The notes under the pieces were generated by a model, which was not told the DNA's origin, did no database searches, and worked only from the letters and a program-made list of their open reading frames with translations. A DNA stretch of 64,000 bases, from contig VYDI01000028.1 in assembly GCA_009843505.1 (NCBI GenBank), positions 62,001 through 126,000 of the forward strand, written 5' to 3'. The position numbers were made by a program, and so were the translations under genes. The DNA comes from Holophagales bacterium. Lineage in GTDB: Bacteria; Acidobacteriota; Thermoanaerobaculia; Multivoradales; Multivoraceae. Of this stretch, positions 1-8,950 are shown piece by piece (the first letter of the stretch is position 1; each line of letters starts with the position of its first letter).

Positions 1-17
1 ACGCCGGCGCACCCAGT
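1..17 (+). repeat. Dispersed hairpin repeat, copy 1 (cut by window edge)
   Basis: The right end of the interspersed GCCGGC/GCACCCAGT element: the second half of the stem followed by GCACCCAGT. The left part lies outside the window. It sits 3' of nudC. Confidence 0.75.
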
Positions 18-24
18 GGGGCCG

Positions 25-957
25 TCAGTCTTCGGCGCGCAACCAGCCGTCGATCAACCGGCGGGCGATGGAGAACGGCGGCGGTAGCCGCACGTCCCGG
101 ACGCGGAGCGCGTACTCCAGCTCGGAGCGGGTCGCCCACACGGCCTGTTCCAGTTCCTCGGTGTCGACCTGCACGTCGCCGCCGGGCGAGGTGGCGTAGA
201 AGCCGAGCATGATCGAAGTCGGGAACGGCCACGGCTGGGAGGAGTGGTAGCGGACCGTGTCCACCGCGATGCCGGTTTCCTCCCGAACTTCGCGCGCGAC
301 CGCGCTCTCCAGACTCTCTCCGGGCTCGACGAACCCGGCGAGAGCCGAGAACATGCCCGGCGGCCAGGAGGCCTGCCGGCCCAGCAGGCAGGATCCGCCG
401 TCGCCGGCCTCCGTGTGGACGAGCATGATGACGGCCGGATCCGTGCGGGGGAAGTGCTCGATGCCGCACGCCGTGCAGACCCGCAGGTGGCCGGCGTTGC
501 GACTCTCGGTCGCGGCGCCGCACTGGCCGCAGAAGCGGTGGCGGCGGTGCCACGTAGCCATGGCGCGCGCATAGGCGAGGAGGTTGGCGCCGCGTCCACT
601 CATCGCCGCGCCGACCTGGCGCAACTCGACGAAGCGGCCGGCGCCCCTGAGCGGACCGACGAGCGGATCTTCCCGCTCGGAGAGGTCGACGGAGAAGTAG
701 GCGACGCCCTCCGCTTCGCCCAGGAACACGACATCCTCCGCGCCGTCGACCAGCCCGGCCGCCTCGACGGTCGCCACCGTGCCGGGAACCGGCCCCCGGT
801 CTCCCGTGTGAGCGTCGAAGACCAGGCTGCGCTCGCGCCAGACCGCGGTCAACTGGCTGCTGGGATCCGCCAGCCTCCGCGCCAGCCAGTCGGCGTCGCC
901 CCGCCGCTCCGAGCGCCTGTCGACCGCCGGTTCGGCCAGAACGTTGTGTGCCCTCAT
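25..957 (-). CDS. nudC: NudC-type NAD(H) diphosphatase (Nudix hydrolase)
   Basis: 310 aa. It should hydrolyse NAD(H) to NMN(H) and AMP, and in characterised relatives also removes NAD caps from RNA; cytoplasmic. A four-cysteine zinc ribbon (CGQC about residue 144 and CTAC about 161) precedes the Nudix box, which reads GFVEPGES...REVREETG, and the NudC-specific SQPWPFP motif follows about 20 residues later. The N-terminal 130 residues are the poorly conserved NudC N-domain. It is the last gene of a run of five minus-strand genes and starts 22 bp after the amino-acid dehydrogenase. Family assignment is secure from motif order. Confidence 0.93.
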   Translation of the reverse strand: MRAHNVLAEPAVDRRSERRGDADWLARRLADPSSQLTAVWRERSLVFDAHTGDRGPVPGTVATVEAAGLVDGAEDVVFLGEAEGVAYFSVDLSEREDPLVGPLRGAGRFVELRQVGAAMSGRGANLLAYARAMATWHRRHRFCGQCGAATESRNAGHLRVCTACGIEHFPRTDPAVIMLVHTEAGDGGSCLLGRQASWPPGMFSALAGFVEPGESLESAVAREVREETGIAVDTVRYHSSQPWPFPTSIMLGFYATSPGGDVQVDTEELEQAVWATRSELEYALRVRDVRLPPPFSIARRLIDGWLRAED

Positions 958-979
958 GCTCCGCAGGCTACAGCGCGGG

Positions 980-2092
980 TCAATCGGCTCGGCGGTAGGC
1001 CATCGCTTCCGAGACCCGGCACTGGGCGATGCTCATCGCCGCGTCTCGCAAGAGGCACTCCTCCGCCCGGGCCAGTTCCAGCACTTCCCGCGTGTTCTGG
1101 CGCACCGTGTCCTCGATCCTCTCGAACGCCTGCCGCTCGGAGCCGCCCGCGTACTCGACCGCGCCGCAGATGATGCCGCCGGCGTTGGCCACGAAGTCGG
1201 GAATCGAGAGGATGCCGCGGTCGTGGAGGATCCGCTCGCCCGCCGGCGTCACCGGGATGTTCGCGCCCTGGAGCACCACCTTGCAGCCGACCCGGCCGGC
1301 ATTGCCGCTGTCGATCACGTCGGGGCGCGCGGCCGGCACGAAGAAGTCGACCTCCAGGTCCAGGAAGGCGTCGCCCTCGATGCGGCGGCCGCGCGGATAC
1401 CCCGTGACACCGCCCGTCGCGTCCATCGTGGCCACGAGTTCGTCGATGTCGATGCCGTCCGGGTCACAGATCGTGCCGTCGAGATCGGTGACCGACACGA
1501 GGCGCGCGCCCCTCTCGGCCAGGAACCGGGCCGCCGGCCGGCCGACGTTGCCGAAGCCCTGGATGGAGACAGTGGCGCCCTCGAGCGCCACGACGCCCGC
1601 CTCCTCGGCCACCTCGGCGGCGATGGCGAGACCGAAACCGGTGGAGCCCGTCTCGTCGAGCGGAATCCCGCCCAGGGACCTGGACAGGCCGACCGAGCGG
1701 CCTCCCTCGTCCCGGATCCAGGCCATCGCGGTCTCGTTCGTGCCCATGTCGGGGGCGGGGATGTAATCCGTCAACTGCCGGATCGCGCGGCCGAACTGCC
1801 GGATCAGGGCCTCTCGGTTCGCCGTCCGCGGATTCGCCCGGATGCCCGCCTTGCCGCCGCCGTGGCGCAGGCGCGCCATGGCGTTCTTCCAGGTCATGGC
1901 CCGCGCCAGCCGGCACACCTCCTCGACGCTGACGTCCGGCGCCATGCGGATGCCGCCCATCGTGGGGCCGGCGGCGCTGTTGTCGATGACGACGATCCCC
2001 TCCAGGCCGCAGCGGGGCTCGTAGATGGTGACGACCTTCTCGGGACCGTAGTCGTCCGTGAAGTCGAAGTGTTCGAAAGCAAGTTCTGACAT
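980..2092 (-). CDS. Glu/Leu/Phe/Val-type amino-acid dehydrogenase
   Basis: 370 aa NAD(P)-dependent oxidative deaminase of the Glu/Leu/Phe/Val dehydrogenase superfamily. The dimerisation/catalytic domain carries K69 (TWKNA) and the catalytic lysine in GGGKAGI (K81). The Rossmann domain begins at GFGNVG near residue 185, and the conserved VANAGG motif is near the C-terminus. The ATG at 2092 is chosen over an in-frame TTG at 2116 because GGGAGGA lies just upstream of it. The length suits leucine/phenylalanine dehydrogenases (about 350-370 aa) better than hexameric glutamate dehydrogenases (about 420-450 aa), but substrate cannot be read from sequence. It lies in a minus-strand run and may share a transcript with nudC. 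Confidence 0.88.
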   Translation of the reverse strand: MSELAFEHFDFTDDYGPEKVVTIYEPRCGLEGIVVIDNSAAGPTMGGIRMAPDVSVEEVCRLARAMTWKNAMARLRHGGGKAGIRANPRTANREALIRQFGRAIRQLTDYIPAPDMGTNETAMAWIRDEGGRSVGLSRSLGGIPLDETGSTGFGLAIAAEVAEEAGVVALEGATVSIQGFGNVGRPAARFLAERGARLVSVTDLDGTICDPDGIDIDELVATMDATGGVTGYPRGRRIEGDAFLDLEVDFFVPAARPDVIDSGNAGRVGCKVVLQGANIPVTPAGERILHDRGILSIPDFVANAGGIICGAVEYAGGSERQAFERIEDTVRQNTREVLELARAEECLLRDAAMSIAQCRVSEAMAYRRAD

Positions 2093-2180
2093 CGGTGTTC
2101 CTCCCGCTACCGCCAAACACCGATCGGATGCGACTACTTCCCGATTCCCGCCGCGCGCCTACCGCGCCTGGCTTGCGCGA

Positions 2181-2726
2181 TCAGTCGCTCTCCTCGAGCA
2201 TTCCGAGGACGGCCTCCTCGAACTCCGCGTACAGCATCCGTCCGAGATGGATGTTCGTCAGTTCGCCGTCGCGGTCGAAGAACATTGTCGTCGGCAGCGC
2301 ACCGGGCCACTCCGGATCGAACGCCATGACGAAGTCGACCGAGTTGTCGCCGGCCGACGCCAGGTAGGAGACGAGACCGGGCGCCCGCTTGGCGAAGAAG
2401 GGGCGCACCCGATCCTCGAGCTTTTCCGGATCGTCCATCGAGACGGCGAGCACGACGAGACCGCGGTCGCCGTACCGTTCCTGCAGGAGATCGAGTTCAG
2501 GCAGCTCCTGAAGACAGGGGATGCACCAGGTGGCCCAGTAGTTGACCACGACGACCTTGCCGCGGTGGTGCTCCAGCACGGCCCTGAACTGGTCCGCGGT
2601 CGCGGGATGAATCGAGTCGGGTTCGAGCAGATGATCCACCGACGCGGTCTCGGCGGCGAGTACGGGCAATGCGGCGACCAGAACCAAAACCGGGACGAAA
2701 GTCACGGCCAGCGTCTTGACGGACAA
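2181..2726 (-). CDS. TlpA/ResA-like thioredoxin-fold protein, exported
   Basis: 181 aa. An N-terminal signal segment (TLAVTFVPVLVLVAALPVLA) is followed by a thioredoxin fold with the redox motif WATWCIPC and the downstream AMDDPEK-type loop of TlpA/ResA proteins. It probably reduces disulfides outside the cytoplasmic membrane, for example in apocytochromes or cell-envelope proteins. I start at the TTG at 2726 because AGGAGG sits 8 nt upstream and the signal peptide begins right there; the longer open frame upstream has out-of-frame-style composition. It follows the metallo-hydrolase gene by 34 bp. Confidence 0.85.
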   Translation of the reverse strand: MSVKTLAVTFVPVLVLVAALPVLAAETASVDHLLEPDSIHPATADQFRAVLEHHRGKVVVVNYWATWCIPCLQELPELDLLQERYGDRGLVVLAVSMDDPEKLEDRVRPFFAKRAPGLVSYLASAGDNSVDFVMAFDPEWPGALPTTMFFDRDGELTNIHLGRMLYAEFEEAVLGMLEESD

Positions 2727-2760
2727 ATCCAGACCCTCCTGTTCGGCAGTATAGACGCCG

Positions 2761-3660
2761 CTAACGGCGGAGGAACCCGGATCCTTCCCGCCCGACCCGG
2801 CCGTCGCGCTGGAGTCGGTCGAGGTGAAGCCGCGCACTGTGCCGTTCGGCCTTCGCGATGCCGGCCCCCTGGTCGTGCGGGCGGTAGACGAAGCGGTGCG
2901 CGACGATGTCGTCCATCGTTCGCGGCTCCGCCAGGTATTCGAGCAGACGGCTCTCACGGTCGGCTATGCGCGCCACGTAGCGGTCAAGGCGGCCGAGAAA
3001 GGCGTCGCGATCGTCGAGCAGGCCGATGTGGTGGCCGGTGACGTAGTGCGTCGCCTCGATCTCGCGCACCAGTTCGAGCGAACGTTCGAACGCTTCCAGG
3101 TCGGACCAGGCGTCGCCGTAGTACGGGCCGAAACCGGTCAGATCGATGTCGCCCAGGAACAGGACGCCGTCGGGCTCGATCAGCAGGGCGCAGTGCCCCC
3201 GGGTATGACCGGGCGTATGGATAACGCGCACCGAGACGCCGCCGCCGAGGTCGAAGAGGTCGCCGTCCCGGAACGGCACCGCATCCGGCCGCGGCTCGTA
3301 GAAGAACGTCGTCTTCAGGAAGTGGCCGTACTCCTCCCGGCGCTCCGGCTCGACGCCGAAGATTGCCAGAAAGCCGTCGAAGTCGAGCAGGCCCGGCAGG
3401 TCTTCCTCGTGGACGTACACCGGAGCGTCCCGGAACAGCGGCAGCGCGGCCGTGTGGTCCTCGTGGCAGTGGCTGAGCAGGACGAGGTCGACCGACGGCA
3501 GAGCGCTCCGGCCACGTACCCGAACGCCGAGCGACGGGTCGACGAGCATCGTCGACTCGGCGCCCTCGATCAGCAGGGCGTTGTTGTCGGGGTACTTGCC
3601 GCCGCCGGCGCCGAACAGGATGGTCGCGGCGCCGAGCCGTCGGTCTTCGAGCTCGGTCAC
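2761..3660 (-). CDS. Metallo-beta-lactamase-fold hydrolase
   Basis: 299 aa. The binuclear metal site is complete: SHCHEDH near residue 63, HTPGHTRGH near residue 148, a GDIDLTG aspartate and the late VTGHH histidines. The C-terminal 80 residues look like the winged-helix tail seen in LACTB2/glyoxalase-II-like members. The substrate is unknown; hydroxyacylglutathione or another thioester/phosphodiester are possibilities. The start is GTG, 1 nt after the TGA of the upstream oxidoreductase, so translational coupling is likely. Confidence 0.85.
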   Translation of the reverse strand: MTELEDRRLGAATILFGAGGGKYPDNNALLIEGAESTMLVDPSLGVRVRGRSALPSVDLVLLSHCHEDHTAALPLFRDAPVYVHEEDLPGLLDFDGFLAIFGVEPERREEYGHFLKTTFFYEPRPDAVPFRDGDLFDLGGGVSVRVIHTPGHTRGHCALLIEPDGVLFLGDIDLTGFGPYYGDAWSDLEAFERSLELVREIEATHYVTGHHIGLLDDRDAFLGRLDRYVARIADRESRLLEYLAEPRTMDDIVAHRFVYRPHDQGAGIAKAERHSARLHLDRLQRDGRVGREGSGFLRR

Positions 3661-3661
3661 C

Positions 3662-5032
3662 TCAGCCGGCCGAGGCCTCGGCGCCCGTCACCTGGGGAAG
3701 CCGCCAGCCGTTGTGGTACTCGGCCCTGAGCAGCGCGTTCGCCTCGTCGTCACCGGTGAAACGCCCCGCCTCGTGATCCCAGTAGACCCGCCGGCCGGTG
3801 CGGAACGCGATGTTGCCCAGGTGCGCGTTCACGGCGACCAGAGCGCCGACGTCCGCGTTGCAACGCGGCTGCTCCCGGGTCTTCATGCACTCGATGAAGT
3901 CCTCGGTGTGCTGGGCAAGACCCCGCTGACTGCGGGAAGCTTCCCGATCGGGGATGGCGGGCGTCTTGTAGAACCTCTTGCCGTTCTCGCGGCCGACTTC
4001 GGGCAGCACTTCCCAGCCGCCGCGGTCGATCACCAGGGTGCCCCTGTTGCCGACGAAGGACACGCCGTGTCCCCGCTGGTGCGGACCCAGGCCGATCCCC
4101 AGGCCGTGCTCCCAGACCATCGTGAAGTCGTCGTACTCGTAGATCGCCTGCTGCGTGTCCGGGGTCTCCATCGCGCTGTCCGGATAGCCGAACGGCCCGC
4201 CCAGGGACATGACGGACTTCGGCGCGGTCGCCTTCATGCCCATCAGCACCATGTCGATCAGGTGGACGCCCCAGTCCGTCATCAGGCCGCCCGCGTAGTC
4301 CCAGTACCAGCGGAAGTCCCAGTGGAACCGGCGCTCGTTGAAGGGACGTTTCGGTGCGGGGCCCAGCCACATGTCGTAGTCGACGCCCTTGGGCGGCTTC
4401 GAGTCCGGCACCGGCATCGGCGCGTCCCAGCTCATGTAAGCCCAGGCCCTGGCGGTGCGGATCTGGCCGAGCTCCCCGGACCAGAGGTACTCCATCGCGT
4501 CCTGCCAGTGCTTGCCCGAGCGCTGCCACTGACCGATCTGGACCACGCGGTCGTAGGCCCTGGCCGCCTGCTGCATGATGCGGACCTCCTCGACCGAGTT
4601 CGCCATCGGCTTCTCGACGTAGACGTCCTTCCCCGCCTCGCAGGCGTCGACCATGATCTTGCAGTGCCAGTGGTCCGGGGTGGCGATGATCACGGCGTCG
4701 ATCTCGTCGTCCTCGAGCAGCTTGCGGTAGTCGGTGTAGGCGTCCGGCTTGCTGTCGGTCAGCTCCTCGAAGTCCTCGATCCGTTCATCGAGGACGTTCC
4801 GGTCGACGTCGCAGAGAGCCGCGCACTCGACCCCGTCGATGTCGAGCATCGAGCGCATGTTGCTCGAACCCATGCCCCTGACGCCGATCGCGCCGACCCG
4901 GATGCGGTCGCTCGCGGCCACCGCCTTGCCGCGTGCCGGCCCCGCGAACGCCGCGCCCGCCGCGCCGAGTCCGGTCGCTGCCGCTCCAAGACCGCCCATG
5001 CCATGAAGAAAAGAACGCCTGGTCGTCGTCAT
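3662..5032 (-). CDS. Tat-exported Gfo/Idh/MocA-family oxidoreductase
   Basis: 456 aa. It begins with a twin-arginine signal (TTTRRSFLHGMGGLGAAA), then a Rossmann fold (IRVGAIGVRGMGSSNM), the TPDHWH motif and the catalytic EKPM motif, then the alpha/beta C-domain ending in W-rich segments. Such secreted family members act on sugars or sugar derivatives with a tightly bound NAD(P) in the periplasm; they are abundant in Planctomycetes, Bacteroidetes and Acidobacteria. The ATG at 5032 is preceded by GGGGAGCGAG. It is divergent from adenosine deaminase (39 bp between starts) and leads a tight operon. Confidence 0.9.
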   Translation of the reverse strand: MTTTRRSFLHGMGGLGAAATGLGAAGAAFAGPARGKAVAASDRIRVGAIGVRGMGSSNMRSMLDIDGVECAALCDVDRNVLDERIEDFEELTDSKPDAYTDYRKLLEDDEIDAVIIATPDHWHCKIMVDACEAGKDVYVEKPMANSVEEVRIMQQAARAYDRVVQIGQWQRSGKHWQDAMEYLWSGELGQIRTARAWAYMSWDAPMPVPDSKPPKGVDYDMWLGPAPKRPFNERRFHWDFRWYWDYAGGLMTDWGVHLIDMVLMGMKATAPKSVMSLGGPFGYPDSAMETPDTQQAIYEYDDFTMVWEHGLGIGLGPHQRGHGVSFVGNRGTLVIDRGGWEVLPEVGRENGKRFYKTPAIPDREASRSQRGLAQHTEDFIECMKTREQPRCNADVGALVAVNAHLGNIAFRTGRRVYWDHEAGRFTGDDEANALLRAEYHNGWRLPQVTGAEASAG

Positions 5033-5071
5033 CGTCTCGCTCCCCACCCGAAGTCCGCTGTACACTGCGCC

Positions 5072-6328
5072 ATGCAGACCGCGCATGTTACCGACTTGAA
5101 CGCACCGCCATCCCGCGCCGATCTCATCGGCAAGCTGCCGAAGACCGATCTTCACGTTCATCTCGACGGTTCGCTCCGACTCGACACCCTGATCGAGCTC
5201 TCGCGCGACGCCCGCCTGGAACTCCCATCCTGGACGCCGGAGGGTCTCCTCGACCTCGTCTTCAAGGAGCGCTACGACGACCTCGAAGACTATCTGCGGG
5301 CCTTCTCCTACACTTCGCCCGCGCTGTGCACCGCTGAAGCGCTGGAACGGGCCGCCTACGAGCTCGGCGCCGACAACCTGGCCGAGAACGTCTGCTACGT
5401 GGAGGTGCGGCTGGCGCCGCAGCTCCACACCGGGCCCGATCTCGACATCGCCGGCGTGCTGGCCGCGGTCGACCGCGGGCTCGCCCACGTCCAGCGCGAG
5501 CACGAAGCGACCGAGTCGGTAAGAAGCGGTACCGAGCCGCCCTTCCGCTACGGGATCATCGCCTGCGCGCTACGCATGTTCGGCGCCGGCCACAGCCCCT
5601 ACTACCGGGGGCTCTTCGACGCGCTCCATGGCTGGACCAGACCGGAGATCTACGCCGCCGCCTCGCTGTCACTGGCCCGTTCCGTCGTCGAGGCGCGGGA
5701 CCGGCTCGGGCTCCCCGTCGTCGCCTTCGACCTGGCCGGCGCCGAGGCGGGCAACCCCGCCGCGGTGCACCGCGACGCCTTCCTCTACGCGCAGCAGCAC
5801 TTCCTGATGAAGACGATCCACGCGGGCGAGGCCTACGGGCCGGAGAGCATCTTCCAGGCGATCACGCTGCTTCAGGCCGACCGCATTGGCCACGGCACCC
5901 ACCTCTACGCCGCGGACCGGCTCCGCCGCGACCACCCGGACTCGGCGGCGGCCAGGGACCCCGAGCGTTACATCCGGAGCCTGGCCCAGTACATCAGCGA
6001 CCGGCGGATCACCCTCGAGGTCTGCATCACCTCGAACCTGCAGAGCATCCAGCGCCTCGAGACGTTTGCCGACCACCCCTTCGGCCGCATGATGAAGGAC
6101 CGGCTCTCGGTCACCCTGTGCACCGACAACCGCCTCATGTCCCGCACCACGGTGACCAAGGAGATCGCCTCCGCCTGCGAAGCGTTCGACCTGTCGCTCG
6201 AGGACCTGCGCAACGTGATCATCTACGGCTTCAAGCGCAGCTTCTATCCGGGTAGCTACATCGAGAAGCGGGCCTACGTCCGGCGCGTCATCGACTACTA
6301 CGACGAGGTCGTAGCAGCGGAAGGCTAG
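5072..6328 (+). CDS. add: Adenosine deaminase family protein
   Basis: 418 aa cytoplasmic metallohydrolase converting adenosine to inosine. The beta-barrel metal ligands and catalytic residues are present in order: KTDLHVHLDGS near residue 25, the HAGEAYG motif near 250, RIGHGTHL near 273, and the late acid in VTLCTDNR near 345. The late motif reads CTDN rather than the more common NTDDP, a variant found in some bacterial adenosine deaminases. I choose the first ATG (5072); the long frame upstream is antisense to another gene. Its stop overlaps the convergent DUF2277 stop in a shared CTAG. Confidence 0.88.
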   Translation: MQTAHVTDLNAPPSRADLIGKLPKTDLHVHLDGSLRLDTLIELSRDARLELPSWTPEGLLDLVFKERYDDLEDYLRAFSYTSPALCTAEALERAAYELGADNLAENVCYVEVRLAPQLHTGPDLDIAGVLAAVDRGLAHVQREHEATESVRSGTEPPFRYGIIACALRMFGAGHSPYYRGLFDALHGWTRPEIYAAASLSLARSVVEARDRLGLPVVAFDLAGAEAGNPAAVHRDAFLYAQQHFLMKTIHAGEAYGPESIFQAITLLQADRIGHGTHLYAADRLRRDHPDSAAARDPERYIRSLAQYISDRRITLEVCITSNLQSIQRLETFADHPFGRMMKDRLSVTLCTDNRLMSRTTVTKEIASACEAFDLSLEDLRNVIIYGFKRSFYPGSYIEKRAYVRRVIDYYDEVVAAEG

Positions 6329-6603
6329 CCCGCCATCCGCGCCTGGCGCCGGCGCCAGCGCTCCCGGGCCTTCTCCGCTTCGGCCTCCCGGTTGCGAGGC
6401 GGCGCCGTCGTCGTGAGCTCCTGGAGCAGCCGGGCAGTCACCTCGGCGACGGCGTCGACCGCCCGCTCGAAGGCCACCTCGTTGGCGCGCGACGGCTTCG
6501 TCGAACCGCTGACCTTGCGCACGTACTGAAGCGCCGCGGCGCGCACTTCCTCTTCGTCGGCGGGCGGTTCGAAATTATAGAGGACGCGGATGTTCCTGCA
6601 CAT
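6325..6603 (-). CDS. DUF2277 family protein
   Basis: 92 aa small cytoplasmic protein. It matches the DUF2277 signature from its first residue: MCRNIRVLYNFEPP, then AALQYVRKVSG and the SRANEVAFERAV segment, ending in a charged helical tail. The function is unknown. GGAGAC lies 5 nt upstream of the ATG at 6603. It is 11 bp downstream of the MT-A70 methyltransferase and probably cotranscribed with it; the stop is interleaved with that of adenosine deaminase. Confidence 0.88.
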   Translation of the reverse strand: MCRNIRVLYNFEPPADEEEVRAAALQYVRKVSGSTKPSRANEVAFERAVDAVAEVTARLLQELTTTAPPRNREAEAEKARERWRRRQARMAG

Positions 6604-6614
6604 GGTCGTCTCCT

Positions 6615-7241
6615 TCAGCGGGCGGCGCGGCTCGCGTTCGAGTAGGTGGGCCAGTCCGGTTCGTAGTCCGCGCTCTGATCGCCCCAGGCGGTCCAGCGTT
6701 CCGAGTGGCGGCCGCGGGCAAACAGCTCCAGATACGGACCGGGGCTGCACGCTTCGATGATGTCGTAGAGCTCGTCCGGCTTGCGGGAGTGCTCCCGCTT
6801 GCGCGAGCGGATGATGTTGACCTGACGGCGACCGGGGGAGAGCGTACGCAGCTTGCCCCGCACGCCGAACAGGACGAGTTCCGTCGTGTTGCGGAAGTAG
6901 AAGCCGACGCCGCGGCCGTCGGGACCGCCGTCCTTGCGCACCTTGTGCCAGACCAGGTTCGTCTTGTAGGTGAAGCCCCAGCACTTCATCACGTCGAGGC
7001 CTTCCTGGAGGAGGGCGTTGGGCACCCAGAGGTAGAGGTGGGCGGCTTCGGCGCAGGCGGCGGCGACCGGGATCGCTTCGATCTCCGCCTGCGTCAGCGT
7101 CGGGTAGCGGCTCAGACGGCGATGCTCGGGCGCCACCTTGCCTGTGCGGTTCAGGAACTGCCACGGCGGGTCGGCCAGGACGGTGCCGAAAGCGCTGCCG
7201 GCACAAGCCGCTTCGAAGTCGGTGGCTGCCGTAGCGGGCAT
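6615..7241 (-). CDS. MT-A70 family N6-adenine methyltransferase (orphan)
   Basis: 208 aa SAM-dependent methyltransferase. The catalytic DPPW motif (VLADPPWQF, about residue 23) and the LYLWVPNALLQEG, NLVWHK and ELFARG blocks are typical of MT-A70 proteins, which methylate adenine N6 in DNA or RNA. It is short and has no target-recognition domain or restriction partner nearby, so it is more likely an orphan or phage-derived regulatory methylase than part of a restriction system. The start at 7241 gives MPATAATDFEAAC; a slightly later start would not change the domain. It is followed closely by DUF2277. Confidence 0.85.
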   Translation of the reverse strand: MPATAATDFEAACAGSAFGTVLADPPWQFLNRTGKVAPEHRRLSRYPTLTQAEIEAIPVAAACAEAAHLYLWVPNALLQEGLDVMKCWGFTYKTNLVWHKVRKDGGPDGRGVGFYFRNTTELVLFGVRGKLRTLSPGRRQVNIIRSRKREHSRKPDELYDIIEACSPGPYLELFARGRHSERWTAWGDQSADYEPDWPTYSNASRAAR

Positions 7242-7262
7242 GGCGGATCGATGGTACCGCCA

Positions 7263-7341
7263 GAGCGGAGCCGGGCCTCGGGCCCGGCACGTCTCATAGC
7301 CGCCTGCGGCGGCAGCCGGCCGGGACGCCGGCGCACCCAGT
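7263..7341 (+). repeat. Full-length three-hairpin repeat, copy 2
   Basis: A 79-bp element made of three successive hairpins (GCCGGGC/GCCCGGC, CCGCC/GGCGG, GCCGGC/GCCGGC) ending in GCACCCAGT. It is homologous along its whole length to the copies at 17934-18010 and 54064-54141. It fills most of the gap between two minus-strand genes. Confidence 0.85.
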
Positions 7342-7358
7342 GTGCAGCGACGACGGAG

Positions 7359-8930
7359 TTACTTCTCCTCCACCGCGTACCGCATCAGCAGCCAGCCGTC
7401 CGGATCGATCCGGAGGCGCTCGGGCCGTCCCGTCAAGGGCAACGACGCCGTGGTTCGCTCGCCTTCGATGTCGACGCGGCCGCGAACCGCGCGGCCGTCC
7501 TCCAGCACCGCTTCCACCTCCAGCGGCAACCGGTAGATCGTCCGTCCCGTCTGACGCACGTCCATCCCCACCGCCGATGTCGCGGCGTCGAACTCCCACC
7601 CGATCTGGAGTTCCGGCACGCCGGGCCGGCGGAGCCACTGGTCGAAGAACCAGTCGAGACTCCGGCCGGACACCTCCTCCATGATCGCGGCGAAGTCGGC
7701 GGTCGAGGCGTTCCGGTCCCGGAACCGCTGGTAGTAGGTCCTCATGCCCTTCCAGAACGTGCCGTCGCCAACTTCTCCGCGCAGCATGTGCAGCACCCAG
7801 GCAGCCTTCTGGTAGACGTTCGGGCTCAGCAGCCGCCTCGGATCGGGCACGGCCGCCGGCACGATGACGGAATCCGGCGCCTCCTCCAGGTACCTGAGAA
7901 CCCGCTCCCGCGCCGCGTCCATCTGGCCCATGAAGCGCCCGCGACCGTACGTCCAGTCCAGGTAGCAGGCGGTGAGATACGTCGCAAAGCCCTCGCTGAG
8001 CCAGACGTGGTGCCAGTCGCTCTCGGTCACCGAGTCGCCGAACCACTGGTGGGCGATCTCGTGCGCGATCAGGGTCTCGATTCCGCTTTGGCTGTGGATC
8101 GCGTCTTCGTCGTAGAACACGTTGCCGGCGTTCTCCAGGCCGCCCCAGCGAGTCGTCGTCTGCACGTTGGCGAGCTTGGCGTACGGGTAGTCCCCGAAGC
8201 GCCGCTCGAACGTCCCCAGCACTCGCGCCGCCGGCACGAAGGCGCGCAACCCGACTTCACGGTCCTGCGGATAGACCCAGATCTCCACAGGAACACCGTT
8301 GACGTCGGCTTGCCGATGACGGGCGAAGCGTGCGACCCCGACCGCCATCACCTTGGTGGCGATGGGCGCCCGGCTCCGCCACTCGGTCCGGCGCAGACCG
8401 CCGCCGAGGTCGACGGCTTCGACGAAGGCGCCGGTGGCGACGACCTGGTAGTGCGCCGGCGCCGTGATCACGAAGGCCACGGTCGCCTTGTCCGACGGGT
8501 GATCGACGACGGGCAGCCAGTGGTGGGCCCGGTCCGGCCAGTTGTCGGCGAAGAACGTCCGCTCGCCGTGGCGGTTGGTGCCGATCGTGAAACCGTCGGC
8601 CGGCACGCCGCTGTAGTGAACCTCGATGCGGCGCCGTTCACCGACCGCGGCCTCGCGGTCCAGGCTCACGAGGAGCCGATCGTCCTGCTGCCGGAACCGG
8701 AGAGGACGGCCGGCGAGCGTCGCCGAGGAGACGACCATGCCTCCCGCCGCCGGGTCGTCGAGATCAAACTCGACCTCGGCGGCCGGCCGCAGGATGCGAA
8801 AGGCGATGGCCGCCCGTCCCTCGATCGCGTCGCTCTCGTCCGAGACTTCGAGTTCGAAGCGGTAGTCGAGGACGTCGATCGCCGCGCCAGGCTGTTGCGC
8901 CTGCGCGGGCGCGGCGAGAGCCGCGCACAC
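7359..8930 (-). CDS. M1-family aminopeptidase (start uncertain)
   Basis: About 523 aa, exported zinc aminopeptidase. The N-terminal M1 beta domain is followed by the substrate-recognition motif WGGLENAG and the zinc site HEIAHQWFG...WLSEGFATY, with the HEIAH at about residue 290. It trims N-terminal residues from peptides, probably in the periplasm. The start is a problem: the frame has a plausible signal peptide (RRPILHVACVCAALAAPAQA) but no ATG, GTG or TTG ahead of its RR. I give the GTG at 8930; CTG at 8945 is an alternative. A perfect 9-bp-arm hairpin covers exactly this region. It lies just downstream of the aquaporin gene. Confidence 0.82.
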   Translation of the reverse strand: MCAALAAPAQAQQPGAAIDVLDYRFELEVSDESDAIEGRAAIAFRILRPAAEVEFDLDDPAAGGMVVSSATLAGRPLRFRQQDDRLLVSLDREAAVGERRRIEVHYSGVPADGFTIGTNRHGERTFFADNWPDRAHHWLPVVDHPSDKATVAFVITAPAHYQVVATGAFVEAVDLGGGLRRTEWRSRAPIATKVMAVGVARFARHRQADVNGVPVEIWVYPQDREVGLRAFVPAARVLGTFERRFGDYPYAKLANVQTTTRWGGLENAGNVFYDEDAIHSQSGIETLIAHEIAHQWFGDSVTESDWHHVWLSEGFATYLTACYLDWTYGRGRFMGQMDAARERVLRYLEEAPDSVIVPAAVPDPRRLLSPNVYQKAAWVLHMLRGEVGDGTFWKGMRTYYQRFRDRNASTADFAAIMEEVSGRSLDWFFDQWLRRPGVPELQIGWEFDAATSAVGMDVRQTGRTIYRLPLEVEAVLEDGRAVRGRVDIEGERTTASLPLTGRPERLRIDPDGWLLMRYAVEEK

Positions 8931-8950
8931 GCAGGCGACGTGCAGGATGG

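Noticed and set aside
5072..6328. Adenosine deaminase as adenine deaminase or an ADA-like growth factor
   Set aside because: Motif order and spacing fit classical adenosine deaminases; CTDN instead of NTDDP is a tolerated variant, though substrate is not proven.
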